Of a DNA stretch of 64,000 nt, positions 1 to 10,019 are shown piece after piece. The DNA is taken from assembly GCA_002699485.1 (NCBI GenBank), contig PAAV01000052.1, positions 1-64,000 on the forward strand, in the 5' to 3' direction. Every line of letters starts with the position of its first letter. Position 1 is the first letter of the stretch. Made by a program: the position numbers and the translations under genes. The notes below the pieces were generated by a model. The model saw only the letters and a list, made by a program, of their open reading frames with translations. It was not told where the DNA came from and did not search any database. The stretch comes from Chloroflexota bacterium. Lineage in GTDB: Bacteria; Chloroflexota; Dehalococcoidia; Lucifugimonadales; UBA2962.

Positions 1-357
1 AGGGCACGTAATGTAAGTCTGTCTCTTGCTGGTCCGTATAACAGCGGTATATTGGCCGCAGGTTTGAAAGACGAATTAACTAAGGAATCCAAGTTCTTTT
101 ATGAAAATGTATCCCCGGAAGTTCTCAAACACGCGCAATCAATTAAATCAGTTTGTGATAATCATCAAGTGCCACTGAAGGCAGTAGCCTTACAGTTTGG
201 AACTGCTTCAGATGTGGTAGCCACAACGGTTCCAGGTGCCAGAAAAGCTGCAGAAGCTTTAGATAATGCACAAATGATTGATTTAAAAATCCCTAATCAA
301 CTCTGGGATGAACTTAAATCAAAAAATTTAATTCCTGGAAATTGCCAAACACCTTAA
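1..357 (+). CDS. aldo/keto reductase family protein, C-terminal fragment (5' end outside window)
   Basis: Frame is open from base 1 (RARNVSLSLAGPYNSGILAAGLKDEL...). The QFGTASDVVATTVPGARKAAEA segment resembles the aldo/keto reductase C-terminus. Confidence 0.7.
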   Translation, partial: RARNVSLSLAGPYNSGILAAGLKDELTKESKFFYENVSPEVLKHAQSIKSVCDNHQVPLKAVALQFGTASDVVATTVPGARKAAEALDNAQMIDLKIPNQLWDELKSKNLIPGNCQTP

Positions 358-475
358 ACGTAAAATAAGCTCCATTTTTAAATCCGAATGCAATCACGTT
401 TATGCTATACTTCAAACTGTCATACGTCTGGTATTAGACTGGTAAATAACAAATTTGAGGCATTAAATTAAAACA

Positions 476-1684
476 ATGATTGAGTTAATTCAAAATGGCA
501 ATGTGACATCTCCTTTAGGTTTTTTGGCTGGAGGTACATACGCTGGATTAAAAGCTCCTGGTGATGAAGTGTTGGACATGGGAGTTCTTATTTCAGAGAG
601 CCAAGCCTCTATTGCTGCAACATTTACAACGAATAATGTGCCATCTCCTTCTGTAGTCTTAAGTAAAGAAAGAGCAGTTAACGATACTGCGATGGGTGTT
701 ATTGCAAATAGTGGTAGTGCTAATTGTTGTGTAGGTTCTCAAGGCTATGAAGATGCTAAAGAGATGTCTGCATTAGCTGGCGCTCATTTGGGTGTTAACC
801 CTGAAGACATTTTGGTTTGCAGCACAGGCGTCATAGGAGTGGAGTTACCAATGGCCCTTATTAGGCAGAACATGGGTAATATAAAGACCACTTCAGATGG
901 AGGTCATGATTTTGCTAAAGCAATTATGACAACTGATACGCGCAGTAAAGAATTAGCAATTTCCTTTGATTTAGGTGGTAAAAAAGTGACGATCGGTGGA
1001 GCTGCAAAGGGAGCAGGCATGATACATCCCAACATGGCTACTATGCTTGCTTTTATAACAACCGATGCTTCAGTAGGAAAAGCATTTTTGCAGAAATCAT
1101 TAGGTGAGTCCGTAGGGCAATCGTTTAATATGATTGATATTGATAATGATCAAAGTACAAATGACACGGTTTTAGCTTTAGCTAATGGGAAATCTGGAGC
1201 TGATGAAATTGATGAAAATTCACCCGATTCAAACGCTTTCAAAGAGGGACTCACATATGTATGTGTTGAATTGGCAAAGGAAATAGTAAGGGATGCCGAA
1301 GGCGCTCAAAGGGTAATGGAGGTAGCTGTGGAAGGGGCATTATCTATCGAGGATGCCGCTAAAGCTGCCAGAGAAATATCCAGTTCAATGCTCGTTAAAA
1401 CTATGCTTCATGGCGGAGACCCAAACTGGGGCAGGTTAATGATGGCAATAGGTAAAAGTGGGATAAAAATTAACGAGTCAAAAATAGATATATATATTAA
1501 TGAAATACAGATAGTTCATGAAGGACAAACGATTTCATTTTTTAAGGATGCTGTAGTCAGTGCAATGAATGCGCCAGAAGTTAAATTTGGTATATCGCTC
1601 AATGTGGGTGATGCCTCAGCTACTGCTTGGGGTTGTGATTTAACAGAAGAATATGTGGTGTTTAATTCAGCATATAGTACGTGA
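476..1684 (+). CDS. argJ: bifunctional glutamate N-acetyltransferase/amino-acid acetyltransferase (ArgJ)
   Basis: Self-cleavage region AAKGAGMIHPNMATMLAFITTDA and HGGDPNWGR motif; next to argB. Confidence 0.95.
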   Translation: MIELIQNGNVTSPLGFLAGGTYAGLKAPGDEVLDMGVLISESQASIAATFTTNNVPSPSVVLSKERAVNDTAMGVIANSGSANCCVGSQGYEDAKEMSALAGAHLGVNPEDILVCSTGVIGVELPMALIRQNMGNIKTTSDGGHDFAKAIMTTDTRSKELAISFDLGGKKVTIGGAAKGAGMIHPNMATMLAFITTDASVGKAFLQKSLGESVGQSFNMIDIDNDQSTNDTVLALANGKSGADEIDENSPDSNAFKEGLTYVCVELAKEIVRDAEGAQRVMEVAVEGALSIEDAAKAAREISSSMLVKTMLHGGDPNWGRLMMAIGKSGIKINESKIDIYINEIQIVHEGQTISFFKDAVVSAMNAPEVKFGISLNVGDASATAWGCDLTEEYVVFNSAYST

Positions 1685-1710
1685 AATATACGCTAGTTGA
1701 GCTTTAGATT

Positions 1711-2619
1711 ATGCAGTATCAAGAAGATTCCGTAAATTTACAATCATCTAATTTAGATGCTAATACTGATATGCCAGTTAAAAATAAACAAGAAGCACCT
1801 AATAATTCGCAGCGAATAAACAATTCAAGCCGATCTCTAGTAGTAGTTAAGATCGGCGGTAGCACATTTGGATCTGATGATACGACAGTTGCTGACCTAG
1901 TGAAGTTACAAAAACAAGGGTTCCACCCCGTTGTTGTTCATGGCGGAGGTAAGGTGGTCAGTGATTGGCTAAAAAAGCAAGGAATACGACCGAAATTTAT
2001 ACGTGGTTTACGCGTAACTGATCAGAATACATTGGATGTTGTCGTAGGTGTTTTAACTGGGGTAGTTAACAAGAAACTTGTAGGCGAAATTGTATTGCGC
2101 GGAGGGAAAGCTGTAGGGCTTTCTGGAGTTGATGGAGGAATATTAAAAGCCGATGCTGAAAACCCAGAATTAGGGTTTGTAGGTACTATCAAGAAAGTTG
2201 ATGTTAGCGCCCTTTTAGATATATTAGATGGTGGCAATATACCTGTGCTAGCGCCAGTCGCAATAAAGCAGGGCCGCGGGGATGATCCTATTCAACTATT
2301 GAACATTAATGCTGACATTGCAGCTGGTGAGGTAGCAGCAGCTCTTAAAGCCGACAGGTTAATCATGTTAACTGATGTACCTGGAGTTCTTGACTCCTCG
2401 AGAAGGGTTATTAAAAGACTTACTCAAAAACAAGCTAAAGGATTAGTTGAATCAAATATTGTAGCTGGTGGAATGGTTCCGAAAATAGAATCTTGTATTA
2501 AGGCACTCGAAGAAGTAAAGGAAACTTTCATTGTTGATGGCCGTAAGCCACATATTCTTCTTGAATGCTTCGAAAAAGAGGCTGGAAATTCCTTCAATAA
2601 TGGAACCAGAGTTGGTTAA
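1711..2619 (+). CDS. argB: acetylglutamate kinase
   Basis: VVVKIGGS, VVVHGGGKVVSDWL and GGMVPKIESC motifs. N-terminal extension of about 40 aa, so the true start is uncertain. Confidence 0.92.
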   Translation: MQYQEDSVNLQSSNLDANTDMPVKNKQEAPNNSQRINNSSRSLVVVKIGGSTFGSDDTTVADLVKLQKQGFHPVVVHGGGKVVSDWLKKQGIRPKFIRGLRVTDQNTLDVVVGVLTGVVNKKLVGEIVLRGGKAVGLSGVDGGILKADAENPELGFVGTIKKVDVSALLDILDGGNIPVLAPVAIKQGRGDDPIQLLNINADIAAGEVAAALKADRLIMLTDVPGVLDSSRRVIKRLTQKQAKGLVESNIVAGGMVPKIESCIKALEEVKETFIVDGRKPHILLECFEKEAGNSFNNGTRVG

Positions 2620-2709
2620 ATCAGAAATTAAAATTTTCTTTGAATGTTACATTTTTAACTAAGTTCATCATATACTTGGCAGTTAAGTTTGATTTTATAG
2701 GAGAATAAA

Positions 2710-3897
2710 ATGGCTGATTGGAGATCCAAAGAGGCTAAATACTACATGAAAGTGGTTAATCGCCAATCCATTGTAATTGTGAAAGGTGAAGGTACTCGGG
2801 TGTGGGATGATGAAGGTAAAGATTATCTAGATTTCACAGCTGGATGGGCAGTAAACAATATTGGCCATGCGAACCCTGCAATTACTGCGGCTATACAGAC
2901 GCAAGCTGGTCAACTTTTACAAACATCTAATCAGTTTTTTACTATACCGCAGTTGGAATTAGCAGAACTGTTAGTAGAAAACAGTTGTATGGAGAAAGTA
3001 TTTTTCTGTAATAGCGGAGCCGAAGCTAACGAAGGTGCTATAAAGCTAATCCGTAAATGGGGAAAAATAAATAAAAATGGGCCAGGCGAAATTATCACAG
3101 CTTACAAATCATTTCATGGCCGGACCATGAATATGGTGGCAGCAACCGCTCAGCCAAAATATCAAGAAGCATGGGCTCCGATTCCTACAGGTTTTACACA
3201 CGTAGATTTCGATGACATTACTCAGATAAAGAATGCAACTAATGAAAACACCGTTGCAGTGATGCTCGAGCCGGTGCAAAGCGAAGGGGGAGTTAATATC
3301 CCGTCATCTGACTATCTCTCAAATGTACGGTCTTGGTGTGATGAAAACAACTTACTTTTAATATTTGATGAAGTATCCACAGGATTAGGTAGGCTTGGCG
3401 AATTGTTTGGATATCAATTATTTGATGTGGAGCCAGATGTTTTAACTCTTGCTAAAGGCTTGGGAGGCGGAGTTCCAATAGGCGCATTTCTATGTAATCA
3501 AAGAGCAAACGTACTTGAACCTGGTGACCATGGATCTACATTTGGAGGCAATGCGTTAACGTGCGCAGCTTCTGAAGCTTCAACAAGATTCATTATTGAA
3601 GAAGATGTGCCGGGTAATTCTAGAAATGTTGGTAAGTATATGAAAGACCAATTAGAAAATCTCAGAATGAAACATGAGATCATATCTGATGTGCGAGGCA
3701 TTGGCTGTTTAGTTGGTGTTGAGTTTTCAGCCGATATAGCAGGCAAGTTATTATCTGCCTGTAACGATAATGGATTGCTGTTAAATGTTACTGCGACCAA
3801 TATCGTACGCTGGATGCCTCCTTTGACTGTCACTAAAGAAGAAGTAGACGAAGCTATAGAAAAGTTCGACAAAGCTTTGGATATTGCGAAGGTGTAA
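2710..3897 (+). CDS. argD: acetylornithine/succinylornithine-type aminotransferase
   Basis: Class III aminotransferase motifs FCNSGAEANEGAIKL, LLIFDEVSTGLGR and the TLAKGLGGGVPIGA lysine; arg operon context. Confidence 0.92.
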   Translation: MADWRSKEAKYYMKVVNRQSIVIVKGEGTRVWDDEGKDYLDFTAGWAVNNIGHANPAITAAIQTQAGQLLQTSNQFFTIPQLELAELLVENSCMEKVFFCNSGAEANEGAIKLIRKWGKINKNGPGEIITAYKSFHGRTMNMVAATAQPKYQEAWAPIPTGFTHVDFDDITQIKNATNENTVAVMLEPVQSEGGVNIPSSDYLSNVRSWCDENNLLLIFDEVSTGLGRLGELFGYQLFDVEPDVLTLAKGLGGGVPIGAFLCNQRANVLEPGDHGSTFGGNALTCAASEASTRFIIEEDVPGNSRNVGKYMKDQLENLRMKHEIISDVRGIGCLVGVEFSADIAGKLLSACNDNGLLLNVTATNIVRWMPPLTVTKEEVDEAIEKFDKALDIAKV

Positions 3898-3901
3898 TAC
3901 A

Positions 3902-5164
3902 TTGAATTGGAAAGATTTACAAAAATCTGGCTCTTCTGTTTTTGCTGGTGCTCTATCCGGTGGCTTAGATAGCTGCACTATTACCCACTGGCTTGCTGAC
4001 AAAGGTATTAAAGTGCATGCTTTTACAGTTGATATCGGCCAGCCTGATGAAGAGGATATCAACTCAATAGCAGAACGAATGAAAGGATGCGGGGCGTATA
4101 AAGTTGATATTTTGGATGCTAAAGATATCTTGGCACAGTCAGCTTTAAAGCTTTTGCAAAGTCAGGCTAGATATGAGGGTGGATATTGGAATACAACTGG
4201 TATCGCTAGACCCGTTATTGTTTCAACAATTCTCAATGCTATGGCTGAAAGTAAAATAAAAGTTTTTTTCCATGGGGCTACCGGCAGGGGCAATGACCAA
4301 GTTAGGTTTGAACTGGCAGCAAACATGCTTGATCCGTCTGTTTCTGTTTATGCTCCTTGGAGGGATCCTGAATTTCTTGAGAGTTTTCCTGGCAGGCAAA
4401 GTATGATTGATTATTGTGAATCAAACGGTTTGCCAATAAAAACCAGATCCGAATCCAGGTATTCGACAGATGCCAACTTTGTAGGCCTATCTCATGAGGC
4501 AGGCGATTTAGAGGATGTTTCTATCCCTTCAGATTTTGTGACGCCTGTAATGGGAGTTACTCCTGAGGATGCGCCAATCACCGCTGAAACAGTAAGTATT
4601 GAATGGGCTCAAGGCATACCAATCAAAATTGATTCTAAGCCTTTAAATTTGACCGAAATGTTTGTTGAATGTAACAAAATTGGTGGTCGGAATGGAATTG
4701 GAATTAACACACATGCAGTAGAGAACAGATTTGTAGGTATTAAGTCTCGGGGTATCTACGAGGCACCGGGCATCGAAGTCTTGGGTCAGTCCTTAGAATA
4801 TTTATTACAGTTTATTTTGGATAGACGAGCCAGAGAATTCTATGAACAAGTTTCTGCGGTAGTAAGCAGGCAGCTTTATCAGGGATACTGGCTAGATTTA
4901 GCTACAACTGCGGCGTTATCTTCTCTCGATCCAATAATGCGATTAGTTAATGGGACAATAAAAGTAAGCTTATATAAAGGCAACGTTTTGTTTGACTCTG
5001 CCGCTACAGGTGCATCTGAAATGCCTCATTCGCTTTATACCGATGATTCTTCAATGGAAGCAATCGGAAATTATGATCACTTAGATGCTGAAGGATTATT
5101 AAAGATATATGGGCTATCTGCCAAGAACTTTGGTAACAGCCAATATAAATCCACCGGGAGATAA
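3902..5164 (+). CDS. argG: argininosuccinate synthase (probable TTG start at 3902)
   Basis: ATP-binding ALSGGLDSC; DIGQPDEEDINSI and GRGNDQVRFEL motifs. The track ORF starts at 3884 and would overlap argD; the TTG at 3902 is more plausible. Confidence 0.9.
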   Translation: MNWKDLQKSGSSVFAGALSGGLDSCTITHWLADKGIKVHAFTVDIGQPDEEDINSIAERMKGCGAYKVDILDAKDILAQSALKLLQSQARYEGGYWNTTGIARPVIVSTILNAMAESKIKVFFHGATGRGNDQVRFELAANMLDPSVSVYAPWRDPEFLESFPGRQSMIDYCESNGLPIKTRSESRYSTDANFVGLSHEAGDLEDVSIPSDFVTPVMGVTPEDAPITAETVSIEWAQGIPIKIDSKPLNLTEMFVECNKIGGRNGIGINTHAVENRFVGIKSRGIYEAPGIEVLGQSLEYLLQFILDRRAREFYEQVSAVVSRQLYQGYWLDLATTAALSSLDPIMRLVNGTIKVSLYKGNVLFDSAATGASEMPHSLYTDDSSMEAIGNYDHLDAEGLLKIYGLSAKNFGNSQYKSTGR

Positions 5165-5166
5165 AT

Positions 5167-6324
5167 TTGCCTGAGGTAAATAAAGAGACGCAAGCGCAAA
5201 TAATCTCTCTTGTTAGTGACTTTGTTCGTCGAGACGTTTTGCCAGTCGTTAAAGACCTTGAAGCCAAAGATATTTATCCGGAAGATTTAATTGACCAGAT
5301 GGCAGAATTGGGCTTATTTGGAATTACAATTCCTCAGCAATATGGTGGGATGGGACTAGACCACACGACGTTCGCAATGATTTTTGAGGAACTTTCGAAA
5401 GGATGGATGAGTCTGACAGGACCCATAGGGACTCATCATGTAATGGCTTCTATTATCTCTAATTTTGGCACGCCAACCCAGAAAGAGACATGGCTTCCTA
5501 AGATGGCCTCGGGTGAAATTAGAGGTGGATTGGGATTAACTGAACCAAGTGGTGGAAGTGACATACAAGCTATACAAACCAAAGCTGTCAAAAATGACGA
5601 TCATTACGAGATTACTGGATCCAAAATGTTTATTACTAATGGAGACCATGGTCACGCGTTTGCCATATTAGCCAAAACTGATGAAAAGGCTAACCCGCCA
5701 TATAAGGGCATGAGTTGTTTCATTGTCAGTAAAGATGTTAAGGGGTTTTCGGTTGGTAAGAAACTAGATAAATTGGGATATAAAGGTGTGAGCACCTGCG
5801 AACTTATATTTCAAGCTGCTAAGGTTCCTGAAACCGAGTTGATTGGTCAAATTGAAGGTAAGGGTTTTGGGCAAGTGTTATCTGCATTAGAATCGGGTCG
5901 GATTAATGTTGCTGCCAGAGCCGTTGGCGTGGCTCAAGCAGCATTTGAGGATGCAATAAAATACAGTCAAACTCGAGAAACTTTTGGAAAGCCAATATCA
6001 TCTCATCAGGCCATCCAATTAAAGCTCGCAGATATGGCTACTAAAATTCAGGCTGCACGGCTATTAACGTATGAAGCGGCTAATGACAAAGACAACGGGA
6101 AACGGGTAGATTTACAGTCTGGTATGGCAAAATTGTTTGCCAGTGAGATGTGTGCTTATGTTGCAATGGAATCGATGCGTATACATGGGGGCTACGGATA
6201 TATAAAAGATCTTCCTGTGGAAAGATATTATAGAGATGCACCATTAATGATCATAGGTGAAGGTACAAATGAGATACTTAGTTTGTTAATAGCCAAGCGA
6301 CTATTAGATGAATATAAGCTATGA
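5167..6324 (+). CDS. acyl-CoA dehydrogenase family protein
   Basis: GLGLTEPSGGSDIQAIQTKA, RETFGKPISSHQAIQ and RIHGGYGYIKDLPVERYYRDAP motifs. Confidence 0.93.
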   Translation: MPEVNKETQAQIISLVSDFVRRDVLPVVKDLEAKDIYPEDLIDQMAELGLFGITIPQQYGGMGLDHTTFAMIFEELSKGWMSLTGPIGTHHVMASIISNFGTPTQKETWLPKMASGEIRGGLGLTEPSGGSDIQAIQTKAVKNDDHYEITGSKMFITNGDHGHAFAILAKTDEKANPPYKGMSCFIVSKDVKGFSVGKKLDKLGYKGVSTCELIFQAAKVPETELIGQIEGKGFGQVLSALESGRINVAARAVGVAQAAFEDAIKYSQTRETFGKPISSHQAIQLKLADMATKIQAARLLTYEAANDKDNGKRVDLQSGMAKLFASEMCAYVAMESMRIHGGYGYIKDLPVERYYRDAPLMIIGEGTNEILSLLIAKRLLDEYKL

Positions 6325-6330
6325 TTCACC

Positions 6331-6831
6331 GTGAAAACTAAATTAATTATGGGAAAAACAATCTACGATAGCAAAGACACATTTGGCGGGTATTTTGAAG
6401 ATTTTTCTGTTGGAAGTGTTTATAAACACTGGCCAGGGAAAACTATTACTGAGTCTGACAATCATCTGTTTTCTCTTATAACAATGAACACTAGTCCATT
6501 GCATATCGATGAAAACTATATGCTAAATCACAAACATGGAAAGATATTAGTTTGTGGTCCATTAGTGATGAGTTTAATAGTAGGGATGAGTGTTTCAGAC
6601 ACGTCAGGCAAAGCTGTTGCAAATTTGGAATACGAGTCAGTAAAACATTTGGGTCCGGTTTTTATTGGAGATACCATATATTCTCAGAGCGAGATTTTGG
6701 ACTGTACTCTAACAAGTGATAAAAAACGTGGAATTATATACATGGAAACGGTTGGTATTAATCAAAACGATGAGAAAATATTAAGTCTCAGGCGAAAGTT
6801 TTTAGTCCCTTGCAACCCGGATGGAGTCTAA
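6331..6831 (+). CDS. MaoC-like (R)-hydratase/dehydratase domain protein
   Basis: FEDFSVGSVYKHWPGKTITESDNHLFSLITMNTSPLHID is typical of MaoC-like hotdog dehydratases. Confidence 0.8.
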   Translation: MKTKLIMGKTIYDSKDTFGGYFEDFSVGSVYKHWPGKTITESDNHLFSLITMNTSPLHIDENYMLNHKHGKILVCGPLVMSLIVGMSVSDTSGKAVANLEYESVKHLGPVFIGDTIYSQSEILDCTLTSDKKRGIIYMETVGINQNDEKILSLRRKFLVPCNPDGV

Positions 6832-8254
6832 TCTAATGATGAAAAAAGGTAAATCCAACTTTACAGTTTCAATTCGTTACGATAAACGATTATATGATTA
6901 TGATATTAGAGGTTCACTAGCCCACGTACATATGTTGTCTAAGGTTGGAATCATCAATGAATCGGATGCTAACGAAATAAAGAAAGGTCTCGACTTAATC
7001 CGCAAAGAAATTGAAAGTGACAAATTTCCATGGAATGCAGATTTTGAAGACGTCCACATGAACATAGAAAAGCGCCTTACAGAGATTATTGGTGACATTG
7101 CTGGACAAATGCATACAGCTAGATCCAGGAATGATCAGGTTGCACTCGATATGCGTTTATTTGTTAAAGATTATACGACGGAGATTTTAGGCGAAGTATA
7201 TAGTCTGATAAATGTTTTAATTTATATAGCTGAAACCAAAGGTAAGATAGCTATGCCAGGCTACACTCATTTACAGAGAGGGCAGCCTGTTTTACTTTCT
7301 CATCACCTATTAGCATATGTTGAAATGTTGAATCGGGACGCAGAGCGATTTTGGCAGGTGTTGCATGCTTCAGATGTAATGCCTCTAGGAAGCGGAGCAA
7401 TGGCCGGCTCACCATATCCTTTGGATAGAGAATTAGTAGCAAAACAACTTGGCTTTAATCGGATATCTAGAAATAGTATGGATGCGGTGTCTGACAGAGA
7501 TTTCCTTCTTGATTTACTGTCGGCATCTTCTATAGCAATGATGCATTTATCTAGGTTATGTGAAGAATTAATCTTGTGGTCATCTGATGAATTTGCTTTT
7601 ATTAAGATGTCAGATGAATATACTACTGGGAGCAGCATGATGCCCCAGAAGCGCAATCCAGATTACGCTGAGTTAACTAGAGGCAGGACTGGGAGAGTAT
7701 ATGGGAATTTAATTTCACTGCTCACTACAATGAAAGGTTTGCCATTAACTTATAATCGTGATTTACAAGAGGATAAAGAAGCCGTTTTCGATACGGTTGA
7801 CACGCTAATTGGATGTTTGGATGCGTGCGCAGGTATGGTTTCCAATATGGAAATAAACGAAACTGCAATGCAGGGTGCTGCTGCTAAAGGTGCTTTATTG
7901 GCGACCGACTATGCTGATTATTTGGTATCAAAAGGATTGCCGTTTAGGAAAGCACATCAAGTTATTTCGTCAATCTCAGAGAGAGCTTTATCTGAGAATG
8001 TTGATTTGAAAGATTTTAAATTAGCTGACTTGAAAAAATTCTCAGAACTCTTTGATGAAGATATATTTTCAATCACGGCTGAATCATCGATTGAGGCCAG
8101 AGATGTTTTCGGAGGTACTGCCAAAAATAGAGTTAATGACGCCATAGAGTACAATAAATTGCGCATAACTCAACAGCTTGATCAAGCTGAAAAGTTGTAT
8201 GGCTCAGAACTCGTTTCCAGGATTAATAAAATCCAATCCTCAACGAGTCGCTGA
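6821..8254 (+). CDS. argH: argininosuccinate lyase
   Basis: HTARSRNDQVALDMRL and GSSMMPQKRNPDYAELTRGR signatures. Overlaps the maoC 3' end by about 11 nt; start could be slightly downstream. Confidence 0.95.
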   Translation: MESNLMMKKGKSNFTVSIRYDKRLYDYDIRGSLAHVHMLSKVGIINESDANEIKKGLDLIRKEIESDKFPWNADFEDVHMNIEKRLTEIIGDIAGQMHTARSRNDQVALDMRLFVKDYTTEILGEVYSLINVLIYIAETKGKIAMPGYTHLQRGQPVLLSHHLLAYVEMLNRDAERFWQVLHASDVMPLGSGAMAGSPYPLDRELVAKQLGFNRISRNSMDAVSDRDFLLDLLSASSIAMMHLSRLCEELILWSSDEFAFIKMSDEYTTGSSMMPQKRNPDYAELTRGRTGRVYGNLISLLTTMKGLPLTYNRDLQEDKEAVFDTVDTLIGCLDACAGMVSNMEINETAMQGAAAKGALLATDYADYLVSKGLPFRKAHQVISSISERALSENVDLKDFKLADLKKFSELFDEDIFSITAESSIEARDVFGGTAKNRVNDAIEYNKLRITQQLDQAEKLYGSELVSRINKIQSSTSR

Positions 8255-8278
8255 TTAAACAAAAAGGGGTAAAACGAG

Positions 8279-8950
8279 ATTACTCAAAAGATAAAAATTG
8301 CTCCCTCTATGCTTGCTGCTGACTTTAGTAACTTCGGATCTGAAATTACAAATGTGACAGAAGCAGGCGCAGATTGGATTCACTTAGACGTGATGGATGG
8401 CCAGTTTGTTCCAAATTTAACGTTTGGTCCTCCAGTTATTGCTTCTCTGCGAGAATACAGTCGATTACACTTTGATATTCATTTGATGGCCAATAATCCA
8501 CATGAATTAATTGAGCCTTTGATAGATGCTGGAGCCGATTCTATTACTTTGCATGTGGAAGCATTAACGGACCTTGAAAAAGGCATTAATCAAATTAAGT
8601 CGCATGGTTGTAAAGTAGGTGTAGCTGTAAATCCAGCCACAGATGAACAAGAGATATTGCCATTTTTGCAGTCAGTGGATTTAATATTGGTAATGAGTGT
8701 AGTGCCAGGATACGGAGGGCAATCATTCATTCCAGCTTCTATCGATAAAGTGAAGCGTGTCAGAAGTATAATAGAAGATGCAAATCAAGATATCGAGCTT
8801 CAAGTTGATGGAGGAATTTCGACAGAGAACTCACAGGCTTTAATAAACGCGGGAGCCACAATTTTGGTTGCTGGATCATTTCTGTTTTCAAGCAATAATC
8901 AAATGTCAAATTCGATATTGAGTTTAAGAGGAAATGTAAATCAGGATTAA
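8279..8950 (+). CDS. rpe: ribulose-phosphate 3-epimerase; the conserved N-terminus implies an ATT start at 8279 (track ORF begins at internal ATG 8309)
   Basis: KIAPSMLAADFSNFGSEI, HLDVMDGQFVPNLTFGP and VMSVVPGYGGQSF motifs. No ATG/GTG/TTG between the upstream stop (TAA 8270-8272) and the conserved KIAPS motif. Confidence 0.9.
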   Translation: MTQKIKIAPSMLAADFSNFGSEITNVTEAGADWIHLDVMDGQFVPNLTFGPPVIASLREYSRLHFDIHLMANNPHELIEPLIDAGADSITLHVEALTDLEKGINQIKSHGCKVGVAVNPATDEQEILPFLQSVDLILVMSVVPGYGGQSFIPASIDKVKRVRSIIEDANQDIELQVDGGISTENSQALINAGATILVAGSFLFSSNNQMSNSILSLRGNVNQD

Positions 8951-8972
8951 CTTCTTTTATAAATTTACATAA

Positions 8973-10019
8973 ATGGATAAAAAAATAATACTCGGAATAG
9001 AAACATCTTGCGATGAGACCGCTGCAGCAGTTGTAGATTCCGGAACAAAAATCATTTCTAATATTGTTGCTTCACAAGCAAGCTTGCATGCTACGTTTGG
9101 TGGAATAGTTCCAGAAGTCGCTTCCAGACAGCACATCCTAGCGATATCTACAGTTATAAATGCTGCAATGTCAGAGTCTGAGATGAAAATTAATGACCTT
9201 GATGGCATAGCAGTAACTTATGGACCTGGTTTGGCAGGGTCTTTATTGGTTGGTTTGAATGCTGCGAAAGGGTTGTCATTTGGTTCATCGGTGCCTTTAT
9301 TACCAGTAAATCATCTTGAAGGACATGTCTACGCGACTTGGTTAAACGAATCTAACAAGTTAGAAGAAATAGACTTTCCGTTACTATGTCTGATCGTTTC
9401 AGGTGGACATACGGACCTTGCGTTAATGTCCGCTCATGGGCAATTTAAATTAATCAATAGAACTAGAGATGATGCCGCGGGAGAAGCGTTTGATAAGGCT
9501 GCTAGAGTTTTAGGCTTAGGATATCCTGGAGGCCCTGAAATTCAAAAGGCCGCCGAGAAAGCAAAAGGAACAGAAAAGCCTTTCCCTAGACCAAAAGTAA
9601 AAAATTCTAATGATTTTTCGTTTAGCGGTTTAAAAACATCTTTAATTCAACGAGCCGTGGATAAAAGAATCTATCCGAGAGAGGATGATACTTGTGTCGA
9701 TTCAGAGTTAATTAATGAGATCTCTTTTGCTTTCCAAGAAGCCGTTGTGGACACTTTAGTTGACCGTACACTTAAAGTTGCCTCAGAGCTTTCTGTGAAA
9801 GGAATTATTGTTTCCGGGGGAGTTGCAGCTAATTCTTGTCTTAGGTCACGTATTGAAGAAAAATCACCTCTGCCAGTTGTAATGCCTAAGCCGGCTTTAT
9901 GTACTGATAATGGTGCGATGATAGCTTCTGCGGGGTATTTTAAATTTAAGGAACTACCCTTAACAAAATGGGATTTAGATATTTTACCGGGATTAAGGAT
10001 AGGCGAACAAGGATTTTAG
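8973..10019 (+). CDS. tsaD: tRNA N6-adenosine threonylcarbamoyltransferase TsaD
   Basis: ILGIETSCDETAAAVVD, VNHLEGHVYATWL and IIVSGGVAANSCLR motifs. Confidence 0.96.
   Translation: MDKKIILGIETSCDETAAAVVDSGTKIISNIVASQASLHATFGGIVPEVASRQHILAISTVINAAMSESEMKINDLDGIAVTYGPGLAGSLLVGLNAAKGLSFGSSVPLLPVNHLEGHVYATWLNESNKLEEIDFPLLCLIVSGGHTDLALMSAHGQFKLINRTRDDAAGEAFDKAARVLGLGYPGGPEIQKAAEKAKGTEKPFPRPKVKNSNDFSFSGLKTSLIQRAVDKRIYPREDDTCVDSELINEISFAFQEAVVDTLVDRTLKVASELSVKGIIVSGGVAANSCLRSRIEEKSPLPVVMPKPALCTDNGAMIASAGYFKFKELPLTKWDLDILPGLRIGEQGF

Noticed and set aside
6322-6333. In-frame UGA between the acyl-CoA dehydrogenase and MaoC genes, considered as a Sec readthrough fusion because both are in the same frame
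   Set aside because: Both proteins are complete families on their own, MaoC has its own GTG start, the UGA is at the natural ACAD C-terminus, and I see no SECIS-like hairpin at the right distance.
7251-7656. Antisense ORFs over argH (7251-7442, 7303-7656)
   Set aside because: Shadow ORFs of a strongly supported conserved gene.
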